64,000 nucleotides of DNA. Origin: Solimonas soli DSM 21787. Lineage in GTDB: Bacteria > Pseudomonadota > Gammaproteobacteria > Nevskiales > Nevskiaceae. A program made the translations under genes and the position numbers. The stretch covers positions 1-64,000 of the forward strand of contig NZ_AXDW01000010.1 in assembly GCF_000474945.1 (NCBI RefSeq). The letters are read 5' to 3'. This document shows, in pieces, positions 61,455 to 64,000 of the stretch. The notes below the pieces were generated by a model, which saw only the letters and a program-made list of their open reading frames with translations, ran no database searches and was not told the origin of the DNA. How positions within the stretch are numbered: the first letter of the stretch is position 1; each line of letters opens with the position of its first letter.

Positions 61455-63650
61455 ATGGACGAGCGGATCGGGCGCTTCTGTGTTCGCGGGCTAGGACTGT
61501 CGATGCTCATCACCGTGGGTGCGGCGGCGGCGCTGGACCCACCGAAGGCAGCGGTGCAGCCGGTCACCGACGATTACTTCGGCGTCCGCATCACGGACTC
61601 TTACCGCTGGCTCGAGGACCAGAAGTCGGCGCAGAGCCAGGCCTGGATGAAGGGCCAGAACGACTACACGCGCACCTTGCTCGACAGCATGCCGGGTCGC
61701 ACCGCGTTCTCCGCCGACATGCAGCGCTACCTCGACGCGGAGCCGTACTCGATCAAGGACGTGAGGCTCGCGGGCGACCGCATCTTCTATCGCAAGCGCG
61801 CCCGGGGCGTGAGCCAGGAAACCCTGTGCGTGCGGCCGGCCGGCGGCGGCGCCGAACGCGCGCTGCTCGATCTCAACACGCTCAGCAAGCCGGGGCGTCA
61901 CGTCAGCATGGACGGCTACGAGCCGAACCAAGACGGCAGCGTGGTGGCCGTGACACTCTCGGAAGGCGGCGAGGAGCTGGGTACGGGGCGCTTCATCGAC
62001 GCCGTCACCGGACGACAACTGCCGGACGCGCTGCCGCGCGTGATGGGCACGGGCGCCTTCGACAGCGACGGCAAGTCCTACTACTACCTGGCGCTGCAGG
62101 ATCTGCCGCCGGACGCCTCGCCGCTCGAAAAATTCCGGCGCCCGCGCGCCCGCCTGCATCGCCTCGGCAGCGACGACGCCAAGGATGCGGTGCTGCTGGC
62201 GCAGGGCTCGACACCGTTGATCGAAGTGCCTGACTACCACTTGCCGTTCGTCTTCTCGGCGCCGGACGCGCCGTATCTCGTCGCCTATGTCCTGCCGGGG
62301 GTCGATCCGGATCTCGCGATCTATCTGGCGCCGAAGAAGGGCGGTGCCAGACCGAAATGGCGGCGCGCCGCCACGCTCGACGACAGGGTCACCGACGCCT
62401 GGCTGCACGGCGATGATCTCTACGTCGTCAGCTTCGCCGGCGCGCCGAACGGCAAGCTGCTGCGGCTCGACGCGCGCGATCCGGACTTCGCGAGGGCGGA
62501 AGTGATCGTGCCGCCGGGCGACCTGGTGCTGACCAGCGGCACCGGGCTGGGCACCGAGGTCCTGCATGGCGGCGCCGACGCGCTGTATCTGCGCGTCGTC
62601 AGCAATGGCGAAGGAGCGGCGCTGCGCGTGGCCTACGGCGCGAAGCCGTCGGTCACGCGCGTGGCGATTCCCGACGGCATGCAGGTCGACACCATCATCG
62701 CCAGCAGCAGCGTGCCCGGCGCCTTGCTGCGTCTCAATTCGTGGATCCGTCCGGGCGATTTTTATCGCTACGACACCGGCAGCGGCAACGTCGTCGCGAC
62801 GGGCCTGATTGAGAAGAACAGCGTCGATCCGCTCGATCATGTCGTCGAGGAAGTGACGGTGGCGGCGAAGGACGGCACGCCGGTTCCGCTCAGCATCATC
62901 CGGCGCAAGGACGCCAGGCTCGACGGCAGCGCGCCGACGGCGATGATCGGCTACGGCGCCTATGGCGATGCGTGGACGCCGAGCTATGCGCGCCGCGTGA
63001 ACGCGTGGATCGAGCGCGGCGGCATTCTCGCGGTCGCGCATGTGCGCGGCGGCGGCGAGAAGGGCGAGGCCTGGCACATGGGCGGCTACAAGCTCTCCAA
63101 GCACAACACCTGGGAGGACTTCATCGCCTGCGCGCACTGGCTCATCGACCATCGCTACACCAGCAGCGCGAAGCTCGGCATCTGGAGCCAGAGTGCCGGC
63201 GGCATCCTGATCGGCCGGACGATCACGACCGAGCCGGGCCTCGTGGCCGCCGCCGTCGATGGCGTGCCGCTGTCCGACTCGCTGCGCTTCGAGACCGGCG
63301 CGAATGGCCCGGCCAACATTCCCGAATTCGGTTCGGTGACGACGCAGCAAGGCTTCGACGCGCTGTATCTCATGGGCGCGTACTACCACGTGCAGCCGGG
63401 CGTGAAGTATCCGTACGTGATGGTCACCGCCGGCGCCAACGATCCGCGCGTCGATGCGTGGCAGGGTGCCAAGATGGCGGCGGCGCTGCAGGCGGCGACC
63501 GGCAGCGGCAAGCCGGTGCTGCTGCGCGTGAACTTCGATGGCGGCCACTTCGCCGACACGTCCGCGCAGGAGAATTCGGACTGGACCGACATCTTCACGT
63601 TCTTCCTGTGGGCCTTCGGCGACCCGCAGTTCAGGCCGACGGCGCACTGA
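61455..63650 (+). CDS. Prolyl oligopeptidase family serine peptidase
   Basis: S9A peptidases cleave short peptides after proline. The 731-residue protein has a probable signal peptide (1-26, ending AAALD). A beta-propeller gate follows (about 80-430). The hydrolase domain has S580 (WSQSAGGIL), D663 (GANDPRVD) and H698 (FDGGHF). YGAYG and VRGGGEKGEAWH are conserved. The nucleophile motif differs from the usual GGSNGG. It starts at the ATG behind GGGCGGGA. Confidence 0.88.
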   Translation: MDERIGRFCVRGLGLSMLITVGAAAALDPPKAAVQPVTDDYFGVRITDSYRWLEDQKSAQSQAWMKGQNDYTRTLLDSMPGRTAFSADMQRYLDAEPYSIKDVRLAGDRIFYRKRARGVSQETLCVRPAGGGAERALLDLNTLSKPGRHVSMDGYEPNQDGSVVAVTLSEGGEELGTGRFIDAVTGRQLPDALPRVMGTGAFDSDGKSYYYLALQDLPPDASPLEKFRRPRARLHRLGSDDAKDAVLLAQGSTPLIEVPDYHLPFVFSAPDAPYLVAYVLPGVDPDLAIYLAPKKGGARPKWRRAATLDDRVTDAWLHGDDLYVVSFAGAPNGKLLRLDARDPDFARAEVIVPPGDLVLTSGTGLGTEVLHGGADALYLRVVSNGEGAALRVAYGAKPSVTRVAIPDGMQVDTIIASSSVPGALLRLNSWIRPGDFYRYDTGSGNVVATGLIEKNSVDPLDHVVEEVTVAAKDGTPVPLSIIRRKDARLDGSAPTAMIGYGAYGDAWTPSYARRVNAWIERGGILAVAHVRGGGEKGEAWHMGGYKLSKHNTWEDFIACAHWLIDHRYTSSAKLGIWSQSAGGILIGRTITTEPGLVAAAVDGVPLSDSLRFETGANGPANIPEFGSVTTQQGFDALYLMGAYYHVQPGVKYPYVMVTAGANDPRVDAWQGAKMAAALQAATGSGKPVLLRVNFDGGHFADTSAQENSDWTDIFTFFLWAFGDPQFRPTAH

Positions 63651-63853
63651 GCGCACATGGCGCCCGCGAGCGCATGGCATCGGGCCGCTCGTGCGGCGCC
63701 GCGCGTCGCGGCGATCCGCGGTGCACGCGCCGTCGGCCGCTGTCGCGGCGCGCGGCGCTGGAGAGCGGGTCAGGGTGAAAGGCGTCCGCCGGACGCCGCC
63801 CGATCCGGCGACCCTCTCCCTTCAACGAGGGGAGAGGGGAATGGGGCGGCCAT
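63651..63853. other. Gap with terminators before the sirtuin-like gene
   Basis: Two hairpins are seen. GGCGTCC-GCC-GGACGCC (63781-63797) has TTTCACC on its minus-strand exit side and probably terminates the leftward gene. CCCTCTCCC...GGGAGAGGG (63812-63838) resembles the 55-kb repeat hairpins. No gene is recognised in the 200 bp. Confidence 0.6.
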
Positions 63854-64000
63854 TCAAGGAGCGAAGCCGTTGACCAGCGCCACGCTCGCCGGCTCGCGCA
63901 GCGTGCGCATGAACAGCTTCGACGCTTCGGTCGCTTCCGGATTGATCTCGACCATCAGCGCGCCCTTGCGCTGCGCCAGCGGGATGAAGCTCGCGGCCGG
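63854..64000 (-). CDS. NAD-dependent deacetylase (Sir2-like), C-terminal fragment
   Basis: The last 48 residues of a leftward gene are present (PAASFIPLAQRKGALMVEIN, then PEATEASKLFMRTLREPASV and so on to NGFAP-stop). The pattern A-x(3)-P-x-A-x(2)-KGA-x(2)-VEINPE matches the C terminus of sirtuin deacetylases/desuccinylases. The catalytic part lies beyond the window, so the call rests on a short segment. Confidence 0.6.
   Translation of the reverse strand, partial: PAASFIPLAQRKGALMVEINPEATEASKLFMRTLREPASVALVNGFAP

Overview
The window is one contiguous, GC-rich, gene-dense stretch of a proteobacterial chromosome. The r-protein gene order, a 37-residue zinc-ribbon L36, the zinc-free 101-residue S14 and the prpB-prpC-acnD-prpF layout suit Gammaproteobacteria. 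A lineage near Nevskiales/Solimonadaceae or Xanthomonadales is a guess that no marker here settles. There are no tRNA or rRNA genes, CRISPR arrays, prophages or complete insertion sequences.

Region 1 (1-15040) is housekeeping. It holds tuf, then the S10-spc-alpha ribosomal protein superoperon (rpsJ to rplQ) with secY and rpoA inside it. The internal signals are a terminator between tuf and rpsJ, an unusually long structured spacer before rplR, and a near-consensus sigma70 promoter before rpsM. A strong terminator follows rplQ. EF-Tu has an atypical switch I region.

Region 2 (15058-29758) is a mosaic of small units. It contains an AbiEi-like regulator next to an outer-membrane phospholipase A, a Kef-type cation/proton antiporter followed by a membrane class III nucleotide cyclase, an isoaspartyl peptidase, an SSS-family symporter, a thioredoxin-like protein with a DsbD/ScsB reductase, a DUF2845 protein, a trans-acting enoyl-reductase-like protein, a DUF423 membrane protein, a response regulator with a coiled-coil tail and an RsmB-type RNA methyltransferase. 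Between the last two is a self-contained minus-strand unit encoding an 18-residue Lys/Ala peptide.

Region 3 (29836-37577) is a TetR-controlled tripartite RND efflux operon (TetR, outer-membrane lipoprotein, adaptor, pump), then a terminator and a FabH-type ketoacyl-ACP synthase III.

Region 4 (37805-45832) is the methylcitrate module for propionyl-CoA. Divergent prpR and prpB-prpC-acnD-prpF share a control region with a palindrome and a sigma54-like promoter. A hairpin repeat sits between prpC and acnD, and a 17-bp-stem terminator closes the operon.

Region 5 (45997-55590) holds a TAXI-type solute-binding gene broken by a frameshift, two PF04185-type phosphoesterases flanking a KaiC-like ATPase and a hybrid histidine kinase, and a dihaem lipoprotein with EF-hand-like loops. 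Three copies of a ~131-bp repeat follow.

Region 6 (55633-64000) has endonuclease V, a CusRS-like two-component pair, a HiPIP, a YheT-type hydrolase, a Rieske oxygenase, a prolyl oligopeptidase and the 3' end of a sirtuin-like deacetylase gene.
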